The translations under genes were made by a program, and so were the position numbers. A stretch of 64,000 nucleotides of DNA, from contig NC_079492.1 of assembly GCF_020520425.1 (NCBI RefSeq), positions 105,063,157 through 105,127,156 of the forward strand. Direction: 5' to 3'. Under the pieces are notes generated by a model. The model worked only from the letters and a program-made list of their open reading frames with translations. It made no database searches and was not told the origin of the DNA. Below, one piece after another: positions 33,501 to 45,035 of this stretch. The stretch's first letter is position 1; the number at the start of each line of letters is the position of its first letter. This stretch comes from Spinacia oleracea. Taxonomy: Eukaryota > Streptophyta > Magnoliopsida > Caryophyllales > Amaranthaceae.

Positions 33501-36078
33501 AATCAATGGGCATGGGAGTTATGAATCTTACATGCCCGGGCTAGCTACATGATTTTAATTGTATGGCGTACACACAAACCAAAACCACCGTCATCGTGAC
33601 ATCTATCAACCCCATATCACACCGCTTGCAAATTGAATCCAATAAAATTTTGAGAATCAGAATAGAGTACATTATACAGGCACACAGCCACCCCCATGCT
33701 AATCACTACATATAGCTTTTCCTTATCCATAGTTCTTTCTCTTTCATGTTTGAATCTTAAGCTACTAGTACAAGATGACCAAAAACTCCTTCCTTAACAG
33801 AAGCTTATCAAAGATAGCCTCAGTCAATCAACTCATCTACATACTTTACAGAGGCCACTTTTTCACAGAGACACCTGCATTTTTTGCAGCCGGCTTACAC
33901 CTTCAGACTGCAAGCATCTGATCTTTCATTTAGCTCACAGATTTAGTTAATTAGAGGTAGATCGTGAAAGATTCACTGTAAACTGATTTCTCTAGAACCG
34001 AGCGCCATACATAATAGCCTGCAGAGACTAAAGTAGACTTCATAAAACCAAAAAGGCTAAAACCCAATAGCTAAATGAAACCTGTTTAACCTAGTTCAAG
34101 TCTCCAAAGAGTGTGAAAATCCCAATTCATAGCTTCTATTTATCTTCAAAGTAAACATAGCATCATTTGAACCTAACAAACACTCCATCAGGAAGCTCTA
34201 TAACTCTATTACAACAATATCAACTAAGTGAGATCCCACCTTGATTTCCAGAGTTGGTAAAAGAAAAATCCTAACATATCTCTAACGATGGGACTTCCTA
34301 ACCACTCAATAACATTACAAGTTCATATGATAGTGGCCTATGGGGTTAAATTACAAAATTATAAAATAAAAATAAAAATAAAAATACACAAAGAATTTTA
34401 GAAGATCCAATTGTATCTTTCTTTTTCCAAATGGTATTCCATTCTAATAGCACAATCATATGAGGTATGTAAGCTAATAACTCCAAGTGAAATGAACCTG
34501 GAGCCATCCAACGCGCTAATGACACGATCTTATACTGCCATACATCTGTTAAATCTCATGCCCATGGACATTGCAGAGATAGATTACATGCAATGCACGT
34601 CTAATGCCAGACCTTCACAACTCATCAATATCAATGGCTAAAGAGAGTAGCCCAAGAACGACACTAATATTTCATATGATGAAACCTGTTTCGGAAGCTA
34701 ATAACCCAAAAGGTAATGAAACGTGTTTCACAAGCTCAAGTGCACTGCTCCAGGGCGGATCTTTGTTGTGGCTGGGGTGGGCCTGCCCCCCGGCCGAAAA
34801 ATTTTGTAGTGTATTTTTAGTTACGCCCCCCCTAAAATTTGTGTATAATTGTATAATTACATACTCCCTCCGTCCCTTAATACTCGCATCGTTTTGACTG
34901 GACACGTATGCCGATGCACAACTTTGACCACCAATATCTTTAACTACACATTATAAAAACTTATAAAAAATTTAATATTTTGAAAATATATATTAAGATG
35001 AAGCCAACAATATATTATATACTAACATTAGTTTTCATATACTAGAAATAAAATAGGTCAAAGTAAATTATGTGAATAGTGCAAAAAGTATTAAGGGACA
35101 GAGGGAGTAGTATATTGCTTAAATTTTTTCTACCGGCCCCCTCGTAAAACCGTTCAGGGTCCGCCACTGCACTGCTCTATGCCTCTATGTGAAGAATAAC
35201 TCCCCCAAATAACAATCATCAATAACAAATAAATATTTGATCTACAGCAGTTATCCTTGAGCAAGAGTTTGCTTAAATGAGAATCCAATCGATGAGTGTT
35301 AAGCTGTTAAGGATTCGATATTAACAAATTCATGAGCATCCAAACCAAACATTTCTGGCTATCTTCTACATTGCAATACTCCTAAATACAGCTTTATTTC
35401 CTAGCCTCAATCCCCAAAGACGAGAAAAATCAAACCCAACAAAGAACATTAAAGAGAAAACAAAAAAATACCTTTCGACTCGGATTTCTGCTCATCCGTT
35501 TTCGGAATTTCCTTCTTATCCTTAGGATAAAAGTTCTCATAGTCTGCAGTCAATCAATTCAAACAGAACGATCAAACTGGACTCCAACAACTACAAACTA
35601 TGAAACTTACAGGAAAACAATCAAAATTTTCCCAAATTCAAACAACAAAAGAAACTCACTCTTTTTCTTAGGAGCCTCGCTGGAGAAAAACCTACAAAGA
35701 CTAGGATTTGCAAGCATACATTTAATATCAGACAAATAGTCTTTATTCTGAGCTCCAATTGAAGCCAAATAACTCCTCAGAAACCCTGAATTAGGATCAA
35801 ATCGATTTACAGAGGAATTAACAAATGGAACTCTTAATACACTCTCATCTAGAATCGCTGGCCTCCCTTTGTAACATCCATTGATGAGATTCTGCAATCA
35901 AACCCATAAATTAAAAAAAAAAAAAAATTAATCCCAAATCAATACCCTTCAAAAAGGTTCTAAAGCTTACCTTTTTTTAAGCACAAATAAGAGTGAAAAA
36001 TCATTCAAAAGAAAAAAAAACAATTACCCTTGATCGAGAAGCACGAGAAAGAGAACGACCCAGTTTAGAAAATATCAT
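27556..36078 (-). CDS. FTSH3/10: FTSH3/FTSH10-type mitochondrial m-AAA protease
   Basis: Eight exons on the minus strand: 36078-36028, 35891-35660, 35543-35472, 31486-31347, 30416-29937, 29735-28968, 28878-28651 and 28035-27556. Total 2451 nt, 816 residues plus stop; Arabidopsis FTSH3 and FTSH10 are about 810. An N-terminal Arg/Ser-rich presequence ([17 protein letters not shown]) fits mitochondrial import. Transmembrane segments lie near 141-159 and 271-287. AAA domain: Walker A GPPGTGKT (369-376), Walker B IIFIDEID (424-431), second region of homology [19 protein letters not shown]. Zinc protease motif HESGH at 594-598. The protein assembles as a hexamer in the inner membrane facing the matrix and degrades or processes membrane proteins. 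FTSH3 versus FTSH10 cannot be decided by eye. All key residues are present. Confidence 0.95.
28301..28563. mobile_element. Stowaway-like MITE in FTSH intron 7
   Basis: 263 bp with inverted ends CTACCTCCGTTTCAA and CTTCCTCCGTTTCAG, flanked by TA on both sides (28299-28300, 28564-28565). TA target and CTCCCTCCGT-like ends are typical of Tc1/mariner-derived Stowaway MITEs. It sits in a spliced-out intron with no effect on the reading frame. Confidence 0.85.
31001..31266. repeat. Tandem duplication (period 139 bp) in FTSH intron 4
   Basis: Two direct copies, starting TTAAAGATTATAAT at 31001 and 31140 and ending near TAAAAATGTTTTAG, with a handful of differences. It lies close upstream of exon 5 in the intron and has no coding content. 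Confidence 0.88.
31652..32711. mobile_element. TIR DNA element with a gene-like insert in FTSH intron 3
   Basis: Ends CTATGTTACTC-AGACAC and its inverse GTGTCGGAGTAACATAG, followed by GTGTCGG-rich subterminal repeats on both sides (31660-31800, 32580-32700). It is flanked by CATGAAGC at 31644-31651 and 32712-32719. The interior (about 32230-32510) contains an ATG at 32313 opening [19 protein letters not shown], preceded by leader-like DNA. No transposase is present, so it is non-autonomous. The CTATGTTACTCGGACTC end type is, as I recall, widespread in eudicot MITEs. Confidence 0.72.
32719..32905. mobile_element. Short TIR MITE adjacent to the larger TIR element
   Basis: 187 bp with ends CTATGTTACTTGGACTC and its inverse GTCCGAGTAACATAG. 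It follows the larger element directly; ATGAAGC occurs before the first, between the two and after the second. Same family of ends, no coding capacity. Confidence 0.72.
34743..35177. mobile_element. hAT-type MITE (8-bp TSD CACTGCTC) in FTSH intron 3
   Basis: Body 34751-35169, ends CAGGGCGGAT and CAGTGGCGGACCC (inverse), flanked by CACTGCTC at 34743-34750 and 35170-35177. An 8-bp duplication with CAG-start ends marks hAT elements. It is split by a Stowaway-like MITE. Confidence 0.85.
34864..35107. mobile_element. Stowaway-like MITE nested in the hAT MITE
   Basis: 244 bp with ends CTCCCTCCGTCCCTTAATA and the inverse, flanked by TA (34862-34863, 35108-35109). It inserted inside the hAT MITE, so it is younger than that element. 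Confidence 0.88.
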
Positions 36079-38074
36079 AATTTATTTTAATTTTTGGATT
36101 GGGTTTGATAACTTGGGAGATACCCAGATGAAAAAATGGATAGATCTAATGAAAAAGAGGAAAAAGAGAGAGGAAAGTTGAGAAAATAATGGGTGAAGGA
36201 TATTAATACAGAAAGGCCTGAAATTTCATGAAATTATGGCCATGGAGAAGGTTTTTAAGAACGAGTAGGGTTTCATACATTCGAGCATTAGGCAGTGCTA
36301 GTTCTACGTTTATGAAGGAGGGGGTTCATGATTTTTATTTTCATTTTTATTTTCATTTTTATTTTTCAGTGGGTAAATTTATCCAATCCGTGGGAGGACA
36401 TTTTGGATACCCCAATTGTAAGGAGACTGTGTTTATCACTTTCTTTTAAATTTTGTATATGTGAAAATTAGGTGGATAAAATGTATTTTTTCTTTGATAT
36501 TAATGTCGGTTTTATTATTGGCTTTATCCGGTTGGTTTGAGATTTTTATGCACGCGATGCTTGTAAAAATGAATAAAAAGAAAATCAAAAAGCAATTAAA
36601 GAGAAAGATGATCGATTTTTTGTCGTTATTATGGAGTGATTAAGGGACTTTCCATATTTTATTGTATTTGATTGGTCTGGTAATTTAAGTGGTCAAATAT
36701 GTCTAGTTTGTCCATACGACATGTTTTTGTTCGGGATATTTTAGACTATTTTATAGGGAATACCAAAAAGTCATTTACATTTATGACCTCAAGAGTTTCT
36801 TTATAGAATAGAGATGAAGGAAAATATTTCATAGAAAACAACAGGAGTTCTCCTCACAAAAGAAACACATATTACAAAAAATGAAAGACTCATTCATATA
36901 GGCTTTATTTGGTAGGTTTGGCATATACAATCCGTGAGACATTTTGGATACCCAAATGAGGTTGTTTTTATCCTTTTCTTTTAAAGTTCTTATATTTGAA
37001 AATCAAGTTAATAGAATGTATTGTACTTCAAACTTTGTATTCTTAGTGTTGGAACATCGATACAAATGCTATGAGAACCTCCTCACAAGGGGAATATAAA
37101 TATCTAACACGAAAACAAAGGACTCCTTAATGTAGGCTTTATTTGGTTCGGGATATGCCTATTTGAAAATATTGTGTATAGTACTAAGGAAGTTATGCGG
37201 AACAATATTCATTTATATACTCCAATAACTTTTACGTAGTACAACTTTACTTAGTGTTTTGTAGCTATCTTGACTTTATTTTACTTTTTGAATTAATGTT
37301 GAGACCCTATATCAAAATATTCACATGTTGAGTTGTTTCACATTAGAGAAAAAAAAGAGATAATATCAACTTATAAGCTTAAGGACCTACTCCTCTCCTT
37401 GCCAATTGGTTTGGAGATGAAACTTTTCACGGAGTATATACTTCGTATTAGGCTCAAAGTGGATAAACCTCTCCTTATAGTGCACGGGCTAGGTTCAAGT
37501 AGAGTATTACAAGTGGGCTTTTATCATTCACAAATTCTTATTTACAAGGGTTGTACAATAAATATTGTACACTAGAGTAAAAGTTAACTCAAAATGCTTA
37601 AAAGTCAAGCTTATATATGTAAAAGTTATTTATTTTTTAGTGATTTTTTTTTTTCATTTTAATAAAATTTATTTCTTCAAAATCACTATTAATGTATAAA
37701 ATTAATCATATAATCCTTTAAAATGTTTATCTATCAACTTTTTTTTACTAATATAAAAGTTAATCAAAACTAGGTTAAAGTTACAAGAAAATGAGTAAAA
37801 GTTATATTTGTGTACAATAAATTTATTGTGCACCTTGTGCACGCAAGACCTTTTGTTTATCATTTATCCTTGTTATTACTGAGCTCATTTAATTTTCGAG
37901 ATATAATGGTTCCCTTGTTAAAAACGAAATTAGAAAAGTTAATTTCTTTTTAAATCGGAAGGTTGATTTTTTTTATTAGGGAAAATAGGAAGGTAGATTA
38001 GGAGCTTTAGTGTGTGGTTTTTTTCACATGCACGTATATGGTCTATTTTTTTAAGTGCGCAATTTCTCCATCTA

Positions 38075-38400
38075 TCTATACTAATATATTAAAAGGCGTT
38101 GTGAAAAACGTCAATGTGGCATGTAGTAATCTTCCCTTTACGCCACATCATCCACTCACCAAGTGTTATAACATGTCATAGACAACAAAAGACTAATACA
38201 ATGAGATTCGAACACAAGACCTCATGTATAGATGATAAGTTTCATTTTCACCTTAACCATTGTGGTTATCTCTTCATATAAATAATTTATAAATAAATGG
38301 TAACATAAGTCCAAACACAACTAAATTTTTATATGACATTTTATTTTCTTTGGACTACTTTGAAAAATTATAATAAATAATAATAATAATAATTATTATT
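38075..38400 (+). mobile_element. Possible Helitron 5' terminus
   Basis: An A followed by TCTATACTAATATATTAAAAGG at 38075 matches the usual plant Helitron left end. A CTAG followed by T at 38802-38806 could be a right end, but I see no convincing hairpin just before it. The 3' limit given here is arbitrary. Confidence 0.35.
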
Positions 38401-38697
38401 ATTATTAGTATTATTAAAGAATTAAAACATGAAAATATGTTGAAATAAATGTCATAATATATAATTTGGTGTTTAATAATTTGAAGCACTTAGTTCCACT
38501 AGAAAACAAATTATACAAATGGTAAAATGATCTAATTAAAAAATTACTTGGCATGATAAATGACGTAGTGTGTTTGTGTAGTTGACGAATTTAATGGATA
38601 TTTTCACTTTATGAAATACATGTATTTTAGTCAAATATTGAGCTCAAGAAAAATTTAAAAGTTTAACTATTAAATGTAGCAACCAGGGCATCGTTAT

Positions 38698-38782
38698 TTT
38701 TTATTTAATTATTTCTTGGGACTAAAAACTTAATTTAATTATTTCTTGGGAATAAAAAACTTAATTTAATTATTTCTTGTTG
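38698..38782. repeat. Short tandem repeat, about 32-bp unit, three copies
   Basis: Repeats of TTAATTTAATTATTTCTTG followed by GGRAYWAAAAAC. The third copy diverges after TTCTTG. No function is apparent. Confidence 0.75.
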
Positions 38783-39997
38783 CTCAAGTCAGGGGAAGTG
38801 GCTAGTTGAGCTGACGTTTGGCACTTCGTAGTACCTGTAATTAAGATCAATATTTCAACGTCTAACAAAAGTCAACAAACATGTGCACAAATTTCCTTTT
38901 GGCCAATGTCCAGAAAAAAAAGGCCTTTTGGTCATCATATAATTAACATAAGTAATGGATTGGGCCACTTGGGTCACAATTTTGCCCCATGTTGGCCAGG
39001 CCACATCAACTCTTTAAGTATTTAACTACTCCAATTCTAATTTTTCTTAGTACAATCTAGATTAGGTCTCGTGCATACACGTATATTATAAAAGTAATTG
39101 ATTGAAGTATTTCTCTTCCTAAAGTTATTGTATAATTAATAAATCTTGAACGTACTAACTTATTATTTTATAAGGAGTATGTAATTTCCGTCATACTACG
39201 TATTACATACTTCCTCCGTTTAGAAATACTTGCAACGTTTCACTTTTTACACTATTTACATTTTCTAATTTGAATGTATATTAATATGTAATTTGACCAA
39301 ATTATTGAGTAAATTTTGGAATGTACTAAGTTACTAACTCATATTTTCGATTACTAATGTAACAATTTATTACCGGAAATCATTTTAGAAAATTATTATT
39401 ATTTGACATATATTATTTTCATAATCTATAAAAAAATATTTTAATTAAATAAAAGTCTCCTTACAATTTGGAACCATAAAATTGACCCTAATAACGGCCG
39501 AACATACTTTAAATCCAATTACAATAACCCAACATAATTCAAACCACTTATTAAAATAAGGAAAATTTGGTAATATTAATCCAACCTTTGGCCGGTTTTC
39601 TTTTATTAATCCCACCTATGACATATTTTTTAATAATCTCACCTTTACTACCCAACGACTTTTATTGTATCATAGTAGAAGCCACGAGATACAACCGTGT
39701 ACTCTCTCCATATGTTCATACTCAAGTTGCATACATTCCTCTTATACTTTACGTATTTATTATTTTATTTGAATACCAACTCAGCAATAAGAAAAAAACA
39801 AACCAAGATTTAAACAAATTTCCTTTTACTTCCTTTAGGACTTATGATCAAAGACACAAATAAACTTCTCCCTTTTAATCTTCCTTGGATCTACATTCCC
39901 TTAACATGAGAGTTATGTCCCCTAAGCATATTGAGAGTTATATATGGCCCTTGAGCATATTGAGAGTTATGCCCCAAGGCATATTCTAATTTTTCCT

Positions 39998-40640
39998 TGT
40001 TAGGTTAAGAAACAATCTTATTGACATATGAAAAAACTATAATTTTCATAATCCAAGTAAAACTCACATAATCAATTAGCGTAATTGAGTATACATATAA
40101 TTAACGATGTATGCCTTCTCTGGCTACTCCCGAACCGAACAAGAACTAGTTTAGGGCTCCAAATGTCGCCCCTCTGAAGATAGTCCACAACACGTTTGGT
40201 TCCGCGTTAAATTCGACCAACATAACTAGAATCTCAGTATTGGTTTTAGGATTATTGGGATCTCACTTTTAGGTGATAGCCAAAATTATAATTCTCTCTT
40301 GAATTATAATCCACATGCATGTTTTGCGTGTTGAGTAATAATGTGTAATTTTGGTCAAGGCATTTATAGTGATTGGAATATTCTAGAATTTTCTCAAATC
40401 CTAAGACACTATGATTAGGAAACTAGAATTAGGGTAGAATTAGGAAACGAGCCCTATAGTCCATCAAGGACTCAACCGGCCGTGAGCAAGACTTGTGGCC
40501 CAAGTAACTTGCCTAGCAAGTTTACTTGGTTCCCAAGCCAAGCCTACAACCAGCAAGTGCTAGGCTGGCCCATGCGGGCTTGCTTGCGGGTTGGCGCTGT
40601 GCGCTGGCCTTTGGCGTTGGCCCATGGGCGCTGGTGTAGA
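39998..40640 (-). repeat. Diverged LTR relic related to the Copia family
   Basis: It starts TGTTAGGTTA like the complement of the Copia LTRs here. It shares the block around CCGAACCGAACAAGAACTAG (near 40130) and TCCACAACACG with the corresponding part of 6074-7413. It is too diverged to belong to the same burst. The right limit is approximate, at the end of the GC-rich tract. No internal region is attached, so it is a solo or truncated LTR. Confidence 0.6.
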
Positions 40641-43091
40641 ACCCCATATTTAGGTATATTAATTAATCATTTTATGTATTTACAATATGTATTTTATATA
40701 AATTGTTTGGGAGTGAAAGATATTAAAAAAAAATCGAGGGAAAATATTAAAATACTTTTGGAGGAAATATTATTTTCAAAAACTATATGGGGTATTTATT
40801 ATTTATTTTCAGATTTTATTTAATTTTAAAGAGGTATTAAATTCCCAAATTCTATTAGGATTTTAAAGAAAAGAGTTTACTCAACTTTAAATTCCAGAAG
40901 AAATAAAAGAGTCAATAAGTGGTAAATACCACAAGTCATTGGGAAACTGGGTTAGTTTAGATGATTGAGTGGGAGCTTGAAAATTTATTAAGTAAAGTTT
41001 TCCCTAGTGATGATGAATGTCATTGCGGCTCAAAATTCGAGACTCTAGATCCCTTAGTCAAATTTCTTGATCTTACAATCCAAGATTCTCTTCGCATAAG
41101 TCAATTTTGGGGGAAGTCAATGTGCATTTTAGGTGGTCGTAATCATATTTATCCATTTGAGAACAATTTTTTTTTTTACTTTTGGATGCCTTAGTGAACC
41201 TAATTCATGGTTCTATGCTTTGATTGTGTTTCTCTTGCACCTTAGATTAGTTTATCCCCTATATTCTTAATTCATGGATGCACCTTGATGATGGTTAATT
41301 ATGCTTTGAAAGCTTGTTTGAATTGATCTTGTTTTGTGAACCATGCTTGATAAGATGACTTTGGGCGGATTTTCTCAATTGTGTTTAATAAGAGTTATGA
41401 GTTTAACTTGTTGGAAACCCCTGCGAGATCTCACTCGCCCTCATGAGCGATCTTGGGGTTTAAAGAGCTTATTGCATGTGCTTAAATGCAATCGAGATTT
41501 CTACGACAGTGAGTTAGTGTTTATTCCTCCTAGTTCTTGTCTTTCTTAGATTTTGTTTTGCTTTAATGAAAATCATTCTCGTTCCCGTTTTTCATCTTGT
41601 TTTGCTTGAGGACAAGCAAAAGCTTAGCTTGGGGAAGTTTGATGAGTGACATTTATGTCAGGGTAGTTTTTATCTTATTTTCTACTTTATTTTCCTATAA
41701 TTTTATTCTTTTTCTCTTTGTTTCTATTTTATATTTTATAGATTACTTTATGTAATTAGAAATTTTTATTAGTTTTTAGATCTTAATTTTAATTGTAATT
41801 TAATAATTTAATATTTATTTATAGCTTCGTTATTATTTTTCTATTCTATTATTGTTGTTATTATTATTATTAATACTATTATTGTTATTATTATTATTAC
41901 TATTTTTATTTTTTGTTTAATTTCTTTATTTCGCGTTTCTCCCCTCGTGTTTTATTTTATGTGTGTAGGTGGTCTGGTGTTTTAAGATTCGAGAACGAGT
42001 TCAACAATCGAGTCAATTGTTTTAACTTGTCAAGGAATGAAAGGAATAGCTTGGGCGCTGTCTATGTGGGCCTCGAAGCCTCAATCATGCTGCCAAAACT
42101 AACCTACACCACCTCCTATCCTACACCACCACCTAGCAACACCCTACTCCTCATCGCCAATCAGCCACATTCTCCCTTCTCTGCGTCCAACCCACGCCAG
42201 GAACCGCGCGCTCAACTCCATCCTCTCCTACCCCACCAATGCCCTAGCCACCAACCAATGCACCTCGCAGCAGCAACAACCGAGCACCACTGTGCACCAC
42301 CGCCAATAATAAATCAACCATCGCCACACAACAACATCATCAACAAAAACACCAATCACGAAGCAGAAAGCAAAACAAGAGTCGTGCGCCTGTCATAATT
42401 TCGGGCGCCTGCACCCTCACGGAAATCTCCTTTTAAAAAACATTGTGTCTGTGCGATATTTGATGTTTCCAGAGTTGTGCGCCCACACGACAGAATTGTG
42501 CGCCAGCACGAGTGGGTGTACGGAATTAATGAAGGTCACATGATTACCTTGGTGGTTCGTTGTTGGTGGCTTCGATTTAATGCCAGAGTTGAAGGGATGG
42601 GATTTTAGATAAACGATAGACGGTGATGATTGATGAGGATGGACGGCGAGATAAAGGCCACGATGATCGATTGATGATGATGGATGATGATGATGCGTTG
42701 ATTTGAGGATGGGGAATGAGCAGCCACAACAACGAAATACGGAGGGAGAGTGAAGAGCGAAGACAAAGAAGAAAGTAGCATCTGATATTTCAAAAAAAGG
42801 AGGGGGTCTGACTATTTTGGTTTTTGAGCCTTGTCCTTTTTTTTTCTCCGTTTTTTGGGAATTATTTTCTTGTCTTATATTATTCTCTTTTTAGTTTATT
42901 TTTCTTCTTTTATTAGCCTAGTATAAATAGAAAATTTTAGGCCATTTTGAGGGGAATTACCATGTAAATAATTAGATTAAACTTTATGGTTGTTGTTCTT
43001 AGTTTTTGAGAGAGAAAGTGAGAAATCAAAGGGGGGTTTTGGGATTTAACGTACAAGGTGACAACTTGGCTTGAGGATTTCCATCATCAAC
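40641..43091 (+). mobile_element. Relic of an Athila/Ogre-like LTR retrotransposon, 3' end
   Basis: The plus-strand end of an internal region with the typical tail GAGGACAAGCAAAAGC, then a purine tract GCTTGGGGAAGTT next to a candidate LTR start TGATGAGTGACATTTATG at 41640. The LTR-like DNA runs to 43091 with a TATA-like box GTATAAATAG at about 42923. Its end is not found, probably because the minus-strand element begins at 43092. Only short relic frames remain (for example CWKPLRDLTRPHERSWGL at about 41400-41460). The first part, 40641-40960, is unassigned. Confidence 0.55.
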
Positions 43092-43728
43092 TGATAGAGG
43101 TATTTTTCGTGTTGAATGAACACACCTTTATCAAACAAAATTTATAAACTCCTAACTAACCGGCTATATTGACTATAGCGGCAAGCATAGGGATCGTCCC
43201 ATAGAAACGGAGTGAAGTGAGTTTGCTAGTTAAGCTAGTTTAGGACGAAGTTTGAAATTGAGTTATCGACTACAATTCTAAGCTATCAAATAAGTTTTGC
43301 AAATAAAGGAAAGCGTTAGAGAATTGAGGCTAGGCTTGGGTAATCGGGGAAGGACAAAGGCTAATCACACAATTACGATGCAATGACATGACACATAGGG
43401 GAAAGGCAACTAATGACACACTCGCCACCTCTCGGATAGAGAGTGCTAAGTCCTCTAGTCTAGGAAAAGCTCTCGCATAATCCTAAAACTAGACAACTCG
43501 CAATTGAGACCTACTTTTCACATGCATCATAGAGATTCACAATGTCTTGCCAAATCAAAATGAAACACTCCAATCTAACTTAGTTGAACTAGCATTTGCA
43601 ACTACTAATTCACTAATCATGGAATTCCTAGCATCAAATCAAATTTAATCACATCAATAATCAACAATCATCCTTCAATTTCCCCCAATTTAGCCCTAGA
43701 TTCACCCCTATCCCTAACTAGAAACTAC

Positions 43729-44003
43729 TCACACTACAAGAATTTGTATCTTTAACGACAACCGAATTACGACGGGTCAAAAATCCCGTCGCAAAAGCCT
43801 TTTGTGACGGTGCTAACAACCAAACAAAGACGGGAACAACAGTCGTAAATGTCTTTTACGACGGGTTAACGACGAGATTTTCCATTAACGACGGCCCCCT
43901 TTTATGACGGGTTCGCGACAGGAAATTTCGTCATTAATCAATGATTATTGGCCTTTAGCGACGGGATTTTCCGTCGTTAATGGTACAATTTTTTGTAGTG
44001 TCA
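43729..44003. mobile_element. CACTA-type MITE (TSD TCA)
   Basis: Body 43732-44000, ends CACTACAAGAATTTGTA and the inverse ACAATTTTTTGTAGTG, flanked by TCA (43729-43731, 44001-44003). Three-base duplication and CACTACAA ends are diagnostic of CACTA (En/Spm). The interior is built from repeats of CGACGGGATTTTCCGTCG-like units, as in other CACTA derivatives. Confidence 0.93.
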
Positions 44004-44419
44004 CTACTCATGATTTTAACTAAGAAAATCAAGTATTCAAAGCTACTAGACATTGAATTGAAAGATTTTATGCAAAGAATCAAGAAACTAGGAATTCAAT
44101 TGAGAATCAATGGAAAATAAGCATCAACAAAAACTAACATCAACGCAATTAAGCAATCAAAACTTCAAGAAGAATAACAAAGCATTAAAGATTGAATTAA
44201 AATTGCAAAAAGAATTAAAGAGTTGAAAGAGATTTACAACTTGAAGCTTCCTCCATTGGAGTTTCTCTCTCCTAAAACCAAAGCTTGTAAACTAAGAATT
44301 CTCTCTAATATTCTGAAAAGTCTAATTATGAAGTTCTAAAATTGAATGATTAATGAAAAATAATCGAAAAAGCTATTTATAAGTTTCCCCAAATAGAAGC
44401 CAAAATTCAAATAAGCACA

Positions 44420-44860
44420 GCCCGCGTCGACGTTCGATCGCACATACCCTCTGTGCGATCGAACGGGAAAAGCTCATGCGAGTACACATAATTTTTGTGC
44501 GAGCAAATGGAGCGAAGACCAACTTCCTTCGTCATGTTCGACCGCACAAAATATCTGTGCGATCGAACAGACCTGACTTAGCCAAATTTCCCAAAATCTT
44601 CAATGTGGTCGCACAGTCAACCTTGTGCGGGCGCACGAATCTTTGTGCGAGCGAGTGTTATGCCGTGCGATCGAACACCAAAATTGGGGACATTCTGTCT
44701 AGAAAATCAATTATGTGCGGTCGTGGTACAGAACACGTCCGCACAAGAGCACCTCTGTGCGATCGCACAAGATAGCTATTCAACCTCACAATTCTGCATC
44801 TTGCTTGAGTCCACCATTTCTTCACTGTTCGGGCGCACATGATCATGTTCGGTCGCACAA
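44420..44860. repeat. Dispersed palindromic repeats, TGTGCGATCGCACA type
   Basis: At least a dozen degenerate copies of (T)GTGCG-ATCG-CAC(A) or half copies (TTCGATCGCAC, TGTGCGGTCG, GTGCGAGCG) within about 440 bp of the LTR, spaced irregularly, mostly 15-60 bp apart. Many are perfect or near-perfect palindromes around CGATCG. No coding sense. Confidence 0.75.
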
Positions 44861-45035
44861 CCCCTGTTTTTGTTCCAATCTACTTGGTTTTCCACCATTT
44901 TCCACAAGATTCACATATAATGCACAAGATGGAAAGGAAACATAAAAATGCTATAAAAAACTATAAAAACTACGAAAATCATAACAAAACTGACACGAAA
45001 ACCTAAGCTAGGAGCGACATAAATGCCGCTCATCA

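Larger units (their letters stand above)
31487..35471 (-). other. FTSH intron 3, nearly 4 kb, loaded with DNA transposons
   Basis: Bounded by donor GTATTTT (at 35471, minus) and an acceptor TTTTCAG at 31487. It contains two adjacent TIR elements (31652-32711, 32719-32905), flanking GCG-rich repeat DNA at about 31555-31650 and 33255-33360 that may be an older element, and a hAT MITE with a nested Stowaway MITE (34751-35169). The stretch 33361-34742 is AT-rich with nothing I can name. Confidence 0.75.
36079..39997. other. FTSH upstream region and gene-poor AT-rich DNA
   Basis: No ORF here resembles a protein. 36079-36450 is the likely FTSH promoter and leader. Repeats seen: a TTTTTATTTTCA run at 36331-36368; palindromic GTACAATAAATATTGTAC near 37550 with a partner near 37812, which may bound a MITE; a (TAA)n/(TTA)n palindrome at 38377-38407; and a Stowaway-like left end CTTCCTCCGTTTAGAAATAC near 39209 without a clear right end. 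The rest shows nothing I can identify. Confidence 0.5.
43092..45035 (-). repeat. 3' LTR of the Athila/Ogre-like element
   Basis: On the minus strand it starts TGATGAGCGGCATTTATG and ends ACCTCTATCA. It is about 1.94 kb including a 269-bp CACTA MITE. The block GCAAGCATAGGGATCGTCCC near 43181 is a feature I associate with this type of LTR. It contains the GCGATCGC-rich array at 44420-44860. Confidence 0.65.

Noticed and set aside
38075..38805. A complete Helitron
   Set aside because: The left terminus fits, but no 3' hairpin precedes the CTAG candidate, so only a weak 5'-end call is kept.
39567..39863. A 98-codon frame with hydrophobic stretches
   Set aside because: AT-rich repeat-like DNA without splice context or homology. 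The TTTGGTAATATTAATCC motif suggests a dispersed repeat, but no boundary was found.
42053..42398. Pro-rich open frame around 41913-42398
   Set aside because: It lies within the candidate LTR of the plus-strand retroelement relic, has low complexity and no domain, and no related frame exists elsewhere in the window.
44420..44860. CRISPR-like array of palindromic repeats
   Set aside because: Unit lengths and spacings are irregular, the repeats are degenerate, and the block is inside a plant retrotransposon LTR.
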